Part shown: positions 52,450 to 63,389 of the stretch, piece after piece
Position numbering within the stretch: the first letter of the stretch is position 1
Layout of the letters: every line of letters starts with the position of its first letter
Source of the DNA: Mesaphorura yosii
Taxonomy: Eukaryota; Arthropoda; Collembola; Poduromorpha; Tullbergiidae
Assembly (NCBI GenBank): GCA_009869945.1
Contig: WIXG01000024.1
Coordinates: 186,001 to 250,000, forward strand
Direction: 5' to 3'
Length of the DNA stretch: 64,000 nt
Position numbers and translations under genes: made by a program
Notes under the pieces: generated by a model
What the model was told of the DNA's origin: nothing
The model's input: only the letters and a program-made list of their open reading frames with translations
Databases searched by the model: none

Positions 52450-52532
52450 AAAGTCAGGTGTTGTATTGTTTCAATGCCAAGATTTTGGCGTGATCACGAC
52501 AAAATAGGGTGCCTGGGCGTTATAATACGACG
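52450..52532. repeat. Left copy of an 84-base subterminal direct repeat with internal palindrome
   Basis: Runs from aaagtcagg to aatacgacg. It aligns over its whole length with 53105-53188 in the same orientation, with scattered changes. The inner 24 bases (52482-52505) are a palindrome apart from one mismatched pair. Confidence 0.7.
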
Positions 52533-53104
52533 GGGAGCTTTATTGTTTCAAGTTCAAGTGAACACATTTTGTGTCACATGTTGTGTTTTTCGTGAAGATG
52601 GCACGTCTTTCTCACATCTCACAGGCTGACTCAAGCCGGTGTAAAGTTCGCTATCTCCAATTTACACGTTATCGTCTATTACTTTCCTTCGAATGCGAGT
52701 GCCAGTTTGAGCCTGTTCAAAGCTGTGCCTGCAGCAGAGCTAGTTAATGAGATCCTCCCTGGAGTTCCAGCTTCCTTGTTGCCGAATTCAAGGCCACAGA
52801 AATTGGTGGGGCCTCAGCGTGGTCAACCACGTCCTTATCTTTACCTTCGACCACGAGCAAGTTTACCCAGTTACTCCATTGTTGCCCACAGTTCGCCCCT
52901 TCGGTCTGAGCCATTGGTTCATAAATCCCTTGGAGAAAATTCCCGTCTGCGGTTCAATGTCGGCGTTTTCTTTATTTTTAACCGAATATGGTTTAACTAA
53001 GCCAACTGAAGTTAAGTTTAACTTGGCTCCATGCTACAACGATAAAGATAAAAGCCAACCTCCACTAAATCGCGCTTAACCATTTCAATTGTTCACAACT
53101 TTAC

Positions 53105-53188
53105 AAAGTCAGGGCGTTCTATTATTTCAAATGCAAGATTTTGACGTGATCACAGCAAAATAGAACGCCCGGGCTCTATAATTCGACG
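53105..53188. repeat. Right copy of the 84-base subterminal direct repeat, perfect 12-bp stem
   Basis: Same orientation as the left copy. Bases 53112-53123 and 53159-53170 are perfect reverse complements, and between them 53138-53161 is a second near-palindrome, so the block can fold into a long hairpin. The left copy keeps only part of the outer stem. Confidence 0.7.
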
Positions 53189-53543
53189 TGACGTAGTAAC
53201 TCGGTAAATACAGTATATGGCTTGAGGATTCGTCAGGTTAGTTGAGCACGAGGCTACAATGTGCTCGACTCAAAAGAGTTTATCTTCGTTACATAAAACA
53301 TTGGCAGATGTTGCAACAAATCCATTCCATGAGTGAAGCACAAGATAAATAACGGCACTTGCTGTGCGAGTGTACTACGTCTAACTAAAGAATGACCTTT
53401 GCATATTAACTCGGTCTTCAATGTCAAATCTGGATAAATCTTTCAGCTAAACCGTTCTTGCCTGCAGTCGGCGCCGTGCTCTGCAGCTGATCTGATCACA
53501 GTGAGTAACCTCCTCCGTAAGCTTTAATCTACGTGAGTCCATC

Positions 53544-54784
53544 ATGAGAGTTGTTCAATACTACCTTAAAAGTGACTCCAAGAAAAGTCAACATGTCGGC
53601 ATTAAATTGGAGCAGGAGATCATAGATCTTACAGCAATCAAGTCCACGTATCCAAACAACTTACTGGACGTGCTGCGTGAAAATGAGAATTTTGCGGAGG
53701 ACATTAAGAAGTAAGTTACGATTTAAAGGAGTACCTAAATAATGCTAGCAATTTTATTTAGACTCGCATTATGACAGAATTAACCTGGAGACAATCAAGC
53801 AAAGGGTTCGTGTGGATGATGTTCACCTGCTGGCTCCTATTACAAACTCGGACAAAGTCATTTGTACCGGCATGAACTACAAAGATCACTGCGAGGAACA
53901 GGGTTGCCCTGTCCCAGTGGAACCGATTTTCTTTAGTAAATGGGCAAGCACTCTGATTGGACCGTTTGATCCGATGCGCTATCCTGAAGTCACCGAGGTG
54001 AGAAGCTTTGTCAAATCCCTAATGGCAAGGGCAACAGTGTTTCAGGAGGGCATCACCTGTGAATATTTTTTCAATTTCAGCAATTGGATTACGAAGTGGA
54101 GCTTGCTTTTATCGTCGGAAAGAAAGGAAAAAACATTCCATTGAACGAGGCCATGAAACATGTTTTTGGCTACACAGTGACTCACGATGTCAGTGCACGG
54201 GACTGGCAATTCAATAAGAATGGTGGGCAGTGGCTTTTGGGCAAATCCATGGATGACTTCTGTCCTATTGGACCAGAAATTGTCACCATAGATGAAGTGA
54301 AAGATCCCTACTCACTTCCGATCAAGTAAACCAATCATGCATTAGAAAGAAGAATCGGCGAACTTTGGGTGTCAGTTCCGATTAAAGCATGATCTACTTT
54401 TTGTAGGTGTCGTGTAAATGGAGTGACGAGACAAGACAGCAACACGAATCAATTGGTTCATAAGATTGACGCAATTGTTTCATATTTGTCAAAGTAAGTT
54501 CCGTTTAAGATTCAAATGAGCTGTATTCTATTTTGGTATCGACCCTTGCTCGTTTCCAGGGCTTTCACTTTGTTGCCTGGAGACATTGTGTTAACTGGGA
54601 CTCCACCAGGAGTCGGCGTCTTTTCAAAACCTCCGCTTTTCTTAAAAGTTAGTCAGTTGGGGCAATGCCCGCAAGAATACTAATGCTCAACCGATACTAA
54701 TGTGCTTGAACTTGTACGCAGAGAGGCGATGTGATCGAATGCGAGATTGGTGGAATTGGAATTATTCGCAACGAGGTCATTTAA
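53544..54784 (+). CDS. FAHD2A: Fumarylacetoacetate hydrolase domain-containing protein 2 (FAHD2-like)
   Basis: Six exons: 53544-53710, 53778-53997, 54081-54325, 54407-54493, 54560-54647 and 54722-54784. They join in frame to 289 residues. The FAH family cleaves or isomerises C-C bonds in small keto acids using a divalent metal. The substrate of FAHD2 is not settled. Family segments in order are [47 protein letters not shown] (metal-binding Glu residues), [11 protein letters not shown] (metal-binding Asp), [34 protein letters not shown] and [12 protein letters not shown] near the end. The N-terminus begins directly at [10 protein letters not shown], without an obvious long mitochondrial presequence, so the compartment is uncertain. 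An AATAAA lies at 54873-54878. It is convergent with the chitin-binding gene. Confidence 0.94.
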
Positions 54785-54872
54785 TTCAGCGTTGCCAACT
54801 TGTTCGAAAATAACTTTTTCAGAGCTTCAGACTAATGGAAAGATGGATTTGGTCTACCAATGAGAAATGATT

Positions 54873-54878
54873 AATAAA
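54873..54878 (+). promoter_or_regulatory. Polyadenylation signal of the FAHD2-like gene
   Basis: AATAAA 89 bases after the stop codon. It lies only 40 bases from the minus-strand signal of the facing gene, so the two transcripts probably overlap at their tails. Confidence 0.6.
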
Positions 54879-54917
54879 TATTATGTTCAAACACTTCTAT
54901 AGCTCCACAGTTCTTGC

Positions 54918-54923
54918 TTTATT
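54918..54923 (-). promoter_or_regulatory. Polyadenylation signal of the chitin-binding protein gene
   Basis: AATAAA on the minus strand, 43 bases beyond the stop codon of the CBM14 protein. Confidence 0.6.
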
Positions 54924-54965
54924 TCAACATGCACCCGAAAGGGCCACATTTTGGTGCTCAAATGT

Positions 54966-56674
54966 TTATGATCTGTTGAGACTAAGCGTAATATGCGGAT
55001 TTGGGTAATCCAACTTCCCTTTGCAATCAACCTCGTGGGCCGGACCACATTTTCCAGTGAACACATTGAACAAAGTATGTTTTGGACACACTCGATGAAC
55101 ATAACGGGTTCCATCGCATTGGAAAAATCGGGCGCAGTAACGGGGGTCAGGCGAACGCACGTTGTAGGGCCAGTCACATTGGCCAAGCAATGGATTCTGT
55201 GGTAAAAAGATATGATTCGGCATGTGGAGTCGTTGTAATATTGAACATGATCACATGATCATTACGTAAGCGGTCCCTGGGCCACATATCTTCTTGTACA
55301 GCCGCTTCTCCTCACATTCGATGAACTCGTTGCAAACGCCTTCGACCGGGGCGATATAATTAAATTCGCACTCATATTTGGACAAATCTGGCTCAGGACT
55401 TCTCTCGGCACGGCCACCATAATGATTCTCTCCGGATTTCTTCAGCACGTAATGATTAACGTCAGTATCGTGCTGAAATGAGAGTGGTTCCCGACATTCT
55501 GTTCTGTACTTGAAGTCGCAGGTCCCTTTCTCCGGGTTGAAAACTGTGTTGTGAGAACATGATTTGACATTTAACGATCCACGAAAGCACTCAACAAATT
55601 TAGTGCAGTCGTCAAAGTGGGACGTGATGTATTCGTGTTCTGGTTGGCAGTCGTAAGTTCCGTAGTCCGACATGCTGCTTGAGCAGTCCACATTGCCGGC
55701 ATGATCACACATCCGCGAGAGTGGATTGAATAGTGTTCCTGGGCCACATTTCTGATTAAAGATTCGGTTGTTGCTAGAAAGAAAGGAATCTTTATGCTGA
55801 AGTATTGCTCATTGCCCATTAGTTGAAATGAAATGCTGGAAGGAGAGTTACCTGCAAATCTGAAAGCTTCCACAGTCGTACGGATGAGGCGTGATGTAAT
55901 TTTCGGGACACTTGTCAATCCTTGTCGTGGTGAAGTGCTCGGCATCTTCAAAGGCGTCTCCATTGAGCGATGAGGACTTATCTGGATTGAACTTCTGGTC
56001 GTTAGCAACTTCCGATTTCCGACTAAAATCTCTTTCAAATATCCTTTGTGAGTCTTGTTTCACTGATTAAGCCCATTGCAATTAGGTTACGCACAGTTAA
56101 TTACAATATAATTCGGTTGAAGCTTCTGTGCCGGTACCTGGGAATGAGCATTCGTACAATTCGGCTTCCACACATTCTTGATGACTTTCATCGAAATGAA
56201 AATGCGGTGGACACTGATTTATTGTGAGTTGATCATAATGGCAGGTGACGTAAAGATCACAGGAAGACGGAGCTTGAAACCTATGATACATTATTCGAAT
56301 CAATTCAGAAAACTCTCACCGTACAATAAAAAAGATCTTTCAAAGCGAGTAGAGGACTATTTGACATTATTTTACCTTCCTGTGGGTTTTGGACAAAGTT
56401 GATGAAAAACGTCTTCCGCGACATTCTCCTTAATCGAGACTGGCCCCACAACACAATTCTCGTTGTTTGTCCACGTGACAATTTCGCTGCAAGAACTTCC
56501 TGGGTCATTGTCGAGTGCCGACTTCTTGAACCCTCCCTCAGATTGATTCTCCACTATGAGGAGCATGTCCTCTGCTCCTGAATTGGCGTTCCTGCTGTCC
56601 ACATTGAGCAGGAGCATCGTGTAAATGAGAATTGTAATAAATGTTCTTCTAAAACGACACAAATGGGCGTCCAT
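54966..56674 (-). CDS. Secreted peritrophin-like protein with five CBM14 chitin-binding repeats
   Basis: Five minus-strand exons: 56376-56674, 56138-56280, 55852-56062, 55266-55773 and 54966-55196, joined in frame to 463 residues. A signal peptide (TFITILIYTMLLLNV) opens it. Five peritrophin-A (CBM14) repeats follow. They are seen as C-x5-C-x9-C cores: SSCDLYVTC, YDCGSFQIC, DDCTKFVEC, GVCNEFIEC and RYCARFFQC, each with a later FN-x4-C motif or its equivalent. Such proteins bind chitin in the peritrophic matrix or cuticle outside the cell. The N-terminal 90 residues before the first repeat are not a known domain. Repeats 4 and 5 run together: repeat 4 (ending GQCDWPYNV) lacks its sixth cysteine and repeat 5 lacks its first. 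The precise family name (obstructor, gasp, or other CPAP) is not assigned. Several junctions fall inside repeats. Confidence 0.92.
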
Positions 56675-57424
56675 TTTCGAGTGCCCTTGCAGATTGAAAT
56701 TGAAGCTAATTAATGCGTCGGTCCAAATCGAATGTGTGAGGAATAAACTGTTTCAAGCAGGAATGTTACTAATAAGTAACTGAGTTTATTGTTTTCCGGC
56801 CAATCAAAACCGCAACATACTGACTTGTGGTTACTGTAATTTTGTTTTGGATATGTCATGCTGGTAAGTTGTAATTCAATTATTACATCAAATTAGTCAC
56901 CACCGGATGATTGGAAAAATACTTGTGTAGACTTCAGCTTCATTGTAAATTCTGCTAATGATTCAACCGGGGTATTTAGACTAACCTTGCTTGGTTAGGC
57001 TGAAAAGATGCATTTCATATCAGTTCTTCATCGGTCAAACAAAACGTGGGCATCAGTTCACGGAGGCATATGCATGTACTTTTGACTGAAACCCCAAAAT
57101 TTACGGTCTCTTTGTTGCGGCCGCACTCAACCTCATTGGGAGATGAGACCGCGAATTTCTCTTTTACCATTTCAGGTTTTGTGATTACCAAGTTGCTGTT
57201 TTGCTTTACAACTGATCAAATCAAGAGTTGGGTTATTAGGCGTCATTTTATATTAAAGTTAGAGTTCGCATAAGGTAAAGTAGACTTAATCAGTCGAGTT
57301 CCCCTTCGTCTGTCGTACAGAAGTTAAAAAAAATTGCTATTCACAGGTCAAGGGACTTGAGCTTCCCCGCAGTTTTCGAAGAAGATATCGAAGCGCCGTG
57401 ACTTGTTTTCTAACAATTTTGAGT
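56675..57424. other. Divergent upstream region of the CBM14 and SMIM8 genes
   Basis: About 750 bases between genes pointing away from each other. It should carry both promoters, but no element stands out. Nothing else recognised. Confidence 0.45.
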
Positions 57425-57821
57425 ATGAATGGAAAAAGTCCTTCGGAAGGCAAACCAGCCGGGATTAGTCCCACGGAGGCGAAGTCTGGTGGAAACAATG
57501 GAAGGATTGAACCTGGTGAAGGAATTCGATCTTTGAAAACGAGTAGTGCGTTTCGTGTACTCAATTTCGAGCTTTATGCGAAGCCAGTAAGTAAAATAGA
57601 AACTAATTGAATCGAACATGGCTTGGGTAACCCTGCACTACTGAAGTTTTTCTTTTTTACAGAACAAATTCACAATGACTGTTGGTTTAATTGGTATCAC
57701 ATTAAGTCTGGGCTACCTGATTTACATGAATGTGAACTACGATAAATCAAGATATTACATCGCAACTGCAGAAGATGGATCCGCCATTTTACAGCAAAAG
57801 AAGTCCAGATGGGATTCGTGA
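57425..57821 (+). CDS. SMIM8: Small integral membrane protein 8
   Basis: Two exons, 57425-57586 and 57663-57821, give 106 residues, near the roughly 97 of the human protein. SMIM8 is a single-pass membrane protein of unknown function conserved across animals. The match lies in GIRSLKTSSAFRVLNFELYA, then KPNKFTMTVGLIGITLSLGY (start of the membrane helix, about residues 58-78), then a Tyr-rich stretch, and the ending QQKKSRWDS, like the vertebrate ending KTSKWD. The first 30 residues are Gly/Pro/Ser-rich and variable. The ATG at 57425 is the first in frame; an upstream in-frame GTG is not used. The intron falls just before the conserved NK, preceding the membrane helix. Confidence 0.88.
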
Positions 57822-59156
57822 AGGCTTTACTCTTAATTAGAAGACATAGCAAAGCTGCTTTTATTTTTCTCTTAATTTCTAGTCCTGTGATTAAAATCGC
57901 ACCTGATGAAACGTTTCTTAAGTCTAATATTTCTTGTGACCATGTAGTTGTTTAAACCTTTATTTGCCCTCAAGCGAATCAAGTCAGGTTGGTTGTATGA
58001 GCGCCGATGTCCAGACACCACACGCCAGTCACGCAATTAAAACAGCATGATGAAGTCGGACTCCGCTACTTTTGTTACATCACTCATCAACAAGGCAAGG
58101 CAAAATATGCACTAGTAAGCTGAGTTTCAACCAATTTGCTGAGTCATCAATTTGCTCACAATGTAAGAATTTGCAGGTATTTAATCGATTTCATTTGTCG
58201 AGGCTCTAATACCAAAGCGAAAACGCAACCCGCTGGATCATCGAACCAAAGTCAATCCGAATTTTCAATGGCGCGTTTGCACATATGTACTTCTTTCTTT
58301 CTATCATCTGTGCTGCATTCGAATTGCGAACTTCCCGTTAAAAAGTGCCAAAAAACAGAGCAGATGATGACAATGCATTATAAATAGTAAATAATTTTCA
58401 TTATTGTGCTCATTTATGATTCAGTTTTGAGAAGTGCATAAACCCAAGAGCAACGGGTTCACGCCATGCTTCGATGAGTGCACACCATCACCGTCATTGC
58501 ATCTCATCGTATCACATTTCTGCGATGCGCCGCGCTCTGACTCCCGTTCTTCATTTTCTTCTTGTCGTGCGGCAGGGACTCTTAATTGCACATGCACCTC
58601 GCATAGCAGATTGGTTCGTGCGATTTAGGCATCCAACTTTAGGCCATGCTTATTCTCAGAACGTCGTCCTGACTCTGATGTTCATTATGTAACATTTGTG
58701 CACAATAAACTTCATTTCTGAAAGATCATAGTAAATGATAATGCAATTTGCTTTCCACATGATGATTTTGTCCCCCTAAACTTTGCACAATTGATGTTTA
58801 CGTTTATCCCATTTTTTCAAATGCCTTCTGACAACCTGTGAGGATGCACGCTTGAAGTTGGTTTTTCACTTGCCACCCATTAGCAAATTTGTGGGTCTGT
58901 CAAGAATTAAATTTTTCAACAAACGAACAGCGTCAATCCTCAGTCGAATCCGTCTGAGTCTGGATGAGTCGATAAGGTAACCTAGGTTTTATAAGGGTTA
59001 GAAAAGGCTCTCCATGTAAGGCGAATTAGCCTGTTCATCTTGGAAGTTGTGACGTCTGCCAACGCACGTTTGGCGAGTGAGAAAGTTTGAGTGAACCCTG
59101 ACATTTACACACAGTTTTGACCTCTGCAGAAAATAAGGTACTTCACCGGAAATCAA
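57822..59156. other. Intergenic region between SMIM8 and the unrecognised membrane protein
   Basis: It holds the SMIM8 3' end, with an ATTAAA at 57890-57895 as the best signal. The upstream region of the next gene follows. A strong acceptor, cctctgcag, at about 59121-59129 predicts that the next gene has a non-coding first exon in or above this interval. Open frames near 58,430-58,690 overlap in two frames and are not supported. Confidence 0.45.
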
Positions 59157-62100
59157 ATGGCCGGGAAAATCCTGACAGTCATCGTCGGGTCCTTTGTATT
59201 GATAGGGTGTCTGGTTGGAATAGTTGTGTTGATATTCGGTCCATTGTCAGATGAAACGACACCGCGTGATTCCTACAAGACCTTTCATCGAGATCATTCT
59301 TCAGTTGAGGACTGGAAGTCAAAGGTAAGACAATTTGTGACTGGAGCTCTGAAATGTAGCAAAGGTTCGTGTGTTAACTGGTCATTCCTTCGTCCAGCAC
59401 AAAGTCCATATTGACAATTCTGAGAAGGAGATCACAACAAACGATACGTCAGAATTTGCGAATCAATTTCAAGTTTTATTCTCCAAAAACAACAGCGTCA
59501 AACGGGGAGGTTTTCATACTTTCAACAAAGAAATTCCGCCCAATATCCTATTATCTAACAAGCGGTTCAATAACACTAGCATCTTGAAAACTACGACCCA
59601 AACAAGCATAAAACTGAATCCAACCGAAATTTCTCGAGATACCAATACTAACACTGACGCGAATACTGCCGTCAAGTTGGACATTATTCATCAGGACGAG
59701 ACTCAGCACTGGAGACCAATCATACCTACCGGGAATCAAGGACACTTCAATCGTAGGCCAGTGCCGTCGTCAAAAGAGAAACCTGCAGTGATGAATTATG
59801 TCCCAAGTGCCACGTACACTTCGACAGGATTTGAGACTCCAACAATTCAACCGCTCGACCGCAACCGCAATGAAAAACCAACGGCTATGGACACTCAAAT
59901 GGACAACAGCAACGAAATGGTGGAAGATGATAATGAGGATGAGGAAATTGATGAAGAGGATCAATATGCTCAGGATGAGAACGAGGAGGAAACTACCACT
60001 GATGCCAGCGACAATGGCGGTTTGTCCTTAATCGATTTCACGGCTATGCTTGAACAAATTTCCAGTTTGTACACTCAGGGCTTACCAAATCTTCACCGCG
60101 TGTTTCAGGTACGCCAATCTGCATTTTCATTTGTCATTATTTACTGTATTCAGTTTTTGCCTCTCGTCGTTGCTAATTCATTCTACACTGTGCAACAGTT
60201 TCTGAATGAGACAGTGACCAAGGAGAACACGAGCGGACTGTTGACTCAACTCAATAATATATACTCAAGACCCGAACTTCTTCAAGCGTCGACATTCGGC
60301 TCAGATTTGTTCTCAGGAAGAAATTCGTACGAATCCTCCTTGGCGGCATTTGTTTTTATGTCATTCGGAGTTTTCCTCCTGAACCAAATTCATAATTTAA
60401 TTGGTGGGACAGAGCGGCCGGATGGCAGTGAGGCCCGAGATTTTCACGCGAACACTTTGGAAATGTCAAATCTTAATATTTTATTTAAGCCACCGTCCGA
60501 GGAGGGGAACGATTCCAGGAACAAATCCGGACAAGGGCACCGATCGGACTCCATGTCGATGAGAATGGTGGATTTTGACAACGAGAATAATTCATCAGAA
60601 TCGCCATCCAATTCTTCGGCTATGAATTCGACTTACACGAATAACATGTTCAGGGCGCTGTTGAATTTGGTTAATGCATACACAAAAGATTCGCAAGTTC
60701 TGGAGTGCATTTGGTCTTCGTACTGCGAAGATCTTGACAGAACCTCCACCCAAGACAATCTGTATGGAATTGCCGCACGGATAAACAGGTAAATTGACTG
60801 TTTAAGCGCACCTCCCTCCAAGCATGCGTCAATTATAATTTGATGAGACCAAAGAAAACAATAGTCCCGACATGTCGCGACGCGTCCCTGAACCGGCAAT
60901 TTCCTATTAATTGACGAGCTCTATGGCACTGCATCTGTCACGTTGTCACGCGCAACAGCCTTCTCGTCTGCCGAGAAGAGACGCTTCTTCCCGTGTTAAA
61001 TTACAAATCTCTATCCCTGTAAATACATCCACCTTGTACGCAAGCACGCACTCTTGCAATGTGACGTGACAAATTAAATGTAGTTAGTCATAGCCGTGAC
61101 ATTGTTGGTAACTCAGCCCATAATTTCGTTTACATTTTACTACAGTTAGGAAATGTTCTTTTGTTTGTTTTTCCCAGTTTGTCAACAGAAATAACAGATT
61201 GGTTAACAGTAAATTTACTTCTGACAATGGAGCCTCGCCGCAGAATCTTTTCATCTTCACACTTGAACGAATCTCTGAATTTTGTATTCAATGCACAGAA
61301 TGCGTTGAATCCACAGACGTAGCTAAACGGCACGCCGCATACGGCGATGTATCAATGTTAAAGTAAACAGCGAATGTGCACGAGTTACGGCCTTTTCAAG
61401 TTCACTAAGGATGCGAATTCAGATAATAGAGACACTCTCGTAATTTTTTCATTTCCGTTTGTCTTTCTGGAGTACGTATGCAGAAATAAAATTTATGGGC
61501 AAGCCCAGAAGCTGCACCGAGAAGTAAAGTGCCCTATTTTAAGGTCAGTCAATTTGAGATTGTGGGCATTTGTTTTACAATGTTGGGTTTTACGTCTGCG
61601 AAAGCGAATAAGTCGTTCTCCTTTATAGCGTTTATATTGCAACTCTAACTTGAATTTAACAGACAACGTAAGAAGAAATATTACGAGGGAGATAATTTCG
61701 GTGGAATAAGGCCAACTTACATAAAAGAGAAAATTGCACTTGAATTCTTGTTCGAGTCCTTCGTTCCGTTCATTTGTCGAGAAAAAACAATAAATTTCTA
61801 TTCAAGTACGATTATTTGAGTTTTCGGTTTGAACTGTTCGTGCCTGCCCGAGTCAACCTTAATGTAATGTGCTCAATGAAGCACATTCTCGTAATCTACC
61901 AGGCTCGGTTGAATGTGTTTCCAGTGAGGGAAGAAGGAGATGGAAAGATTTGACTCCAAGATGTTGCGACTCCGCAGGAACACAGAACAACTCATGTGTG
62001 CGACTCAAATCGCCAAACCCATTCAAGTGAAAGCTTTTGGACGTGAATTCATTGTCCTTCCCGTCACCGTAAAACTTGTCATTGTTGCGACAGACGCTCG

Positions 62101-63389
62101 TGCCAGATGTGCGCCCATTCAATCTTTGCCATTTGCACGGCGCCCATGTTTCCGCTTCGTTTGTACCAAAATTTCTGGAAGGGCTCTGGAGTCTAAGTTG
62201 TTCCGACACTGTGTCTAAGCATAAATATTTATACTCAATCAAGTGGTGTCGCACGAGGCGAGATGAGCAGACCGTTCAGTATTATCGTGTCATCAAAATC
62301 AATTCATTATGCGGAATCCCCGGGAAATGAAGCTTGCCAAATATACGTGCCAAACTGAATTATATACACTCATAATTTACTAACCAAAGAGCGAATATTA
62401 TATTATAACCTTATAAGGTGGGTTTTCATGTAGTATATTAGAGTGTTCATGATAAGCTGAATCACATTACATTATTTTGGTCCATAATTGAATGCATGGA
62501 TTAATTCCATAATATAATTAACTTTGACAGTATTGGTCTTCGCCTGATAATGCATCAGATTCCAACGGAGCTGACACTTGACGTGATGCTGCGATCGCTG
62601 CTTGGCTGGGATGGACTCCCGTGCGAAAAAATGTTTCCAGTGTAAGTATAAAAGTATTCTACATGCCTTACATCAACATAGACTAATCTCTCGAGGTATC
62701 CAATTAGATCGAGAAAACTCCTGGTGCATTAGTTCGCGCTGGTAAAAATTTGCAAATATGATACAACACGCGTTGCATTGATTCTCATGATTCGTGAACA
62801 CACAATAGACTACAGCGAGAGATGGCATTCTTTCTTTCACATTATTGTCCATTAGAAATATCCATTGATAATTGGATCTGTTCTTGTTCAGGTGTCATCT
62901 GAATTCATCGTCTTTGGTTTACCGGTTTTCTGAAGATACACACAAAAATACATTGAGCAGCTCACCAACCCCACTTACATCCTGAGGAAATTGAAAAGAA
63001 AACAAAATTTGATGACCTATTGACAGCACACTTGAATAAAATTATTCCGTTATAGTATACTCTTATTTTAATCACGGTTATGTTATTTTAATGCACGTGC
63101 TTTGGGTCCTTGGGACAGCAATTCATAACTTTCTCAGTTCAAATCAAAACAAGAAAATGTAATTTTGTCCGCGTACCGGAAATATCTTGATTTCGTTAGT
63201 TGCGGTTAGCGTACTGAACATGTGCGAATGTACTCGATATTCTCAAGCATGTGTTAGCATTCAATTTGGAACCAACTCCTGCATTTCCGATTTATTATTT
63301 GTAGGCGGTATAATGATAACTCGATGAAGTGGCCCGTCGCTCGCAAAATAGCGACCAGAGAGATTCCAGTGCAACGAATTCAAGAATGA
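59157..63389 (+). CDS. Unrecognised membrane protein with an acidic low-complexity region, five exons
   Basis: Exons: 59157-59324, 59398-60108, 60199-60788, 62531-62641 and 63305-63389. All have GT-AG junctions and compatible phases, ending at a TGA, for 554 residues. I do not recognise the family. The N-terminus is a membrane anchor (KILTVIVGSFVLIGCLVGIV, residues 4-27) with a short basic side. A long Asn/Thr/Ser-rich region and a strongly acidic run (around residues 230-265) come next. A second hydrophobic stretch, LAAFVFMSFGVFLLNQIHNL, lies near residues 338-360. The C-terminal part looks folded, with ECIWSSYCEDLDRTS, an amphipathic segment ending GWDGLPCEKMFP, and a final basic tail. Exons 1-3 are well supported. 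Exon 4 rests on coding look and phase. Exon 5 is less sure. An AATAAA at 63483-63488 fits this end. The 1.7-kb intron 3 and the stop-free 90-base intron 2 are notable. Confidence 0.65.
60789..62530 (+). other. Large third intron of the unrecognised membrane protein gene
   Basis: A 1.7-kb intron in a gene whose other introns are 73, 90 and 663 bases. It contains overlapping open frames on both strands at 61,859-62,254, the longest being 131 codons on the minus strand. None resembles a known protein. No RNA gene recognised. Confidence 0.45.

Larger units (their letters stand above)
52426..53219. mobile_element. Short element with inverted ends and no transposase recognised (MITE-like)
   Basis: The two ends are inverted copies of 23 bases: 52426-52448 reads catataccgtatttactgag then tta, and the reverse complement of 53197-53219 differs at only two positions. 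Just inside lie two direct repeats of about 84 bases, 52450-52532 and 53105-53188. Each contains a near-palindrome centred on CGTGATCACG (52482-52505 and 53138-53161). In the right copy a perfect 12-base stem, gggcgttctatt with aatagaacgccc, encloses it. Between them are overlapping open frames of about 100 codons with no transposase motif. The size (794 bases) and layout suit a non-autonomous DNA element. Target duplication is not clear; TA or TATA is possible. The superfamily is not known. Confidence 0.65.

Noticed and set aside
58434..58692. Two overlapping plus-strand open frames of 64 and 72 codons
   Set aside because: They overlap in different frames and neither has a family match.
61180..61321. 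Candidate fourth exon of the unrecognised membrane protein (after TTCCCAG, phase-compatible, about 47 codons then TAG)
   Set aside because: It joins in frame, but the product looks non-conserved and ends quickly. The exon at 62531 continues in frame with a more protein-like sequence, a good donor and a matching last exon. It remains a possible alternative end.
61859..62254. 131-codon minus-strand open frame inside intron 3
   Set aside because: No family resemblance; overlapping forward frames are equally open, pointing to composition rather than coding.
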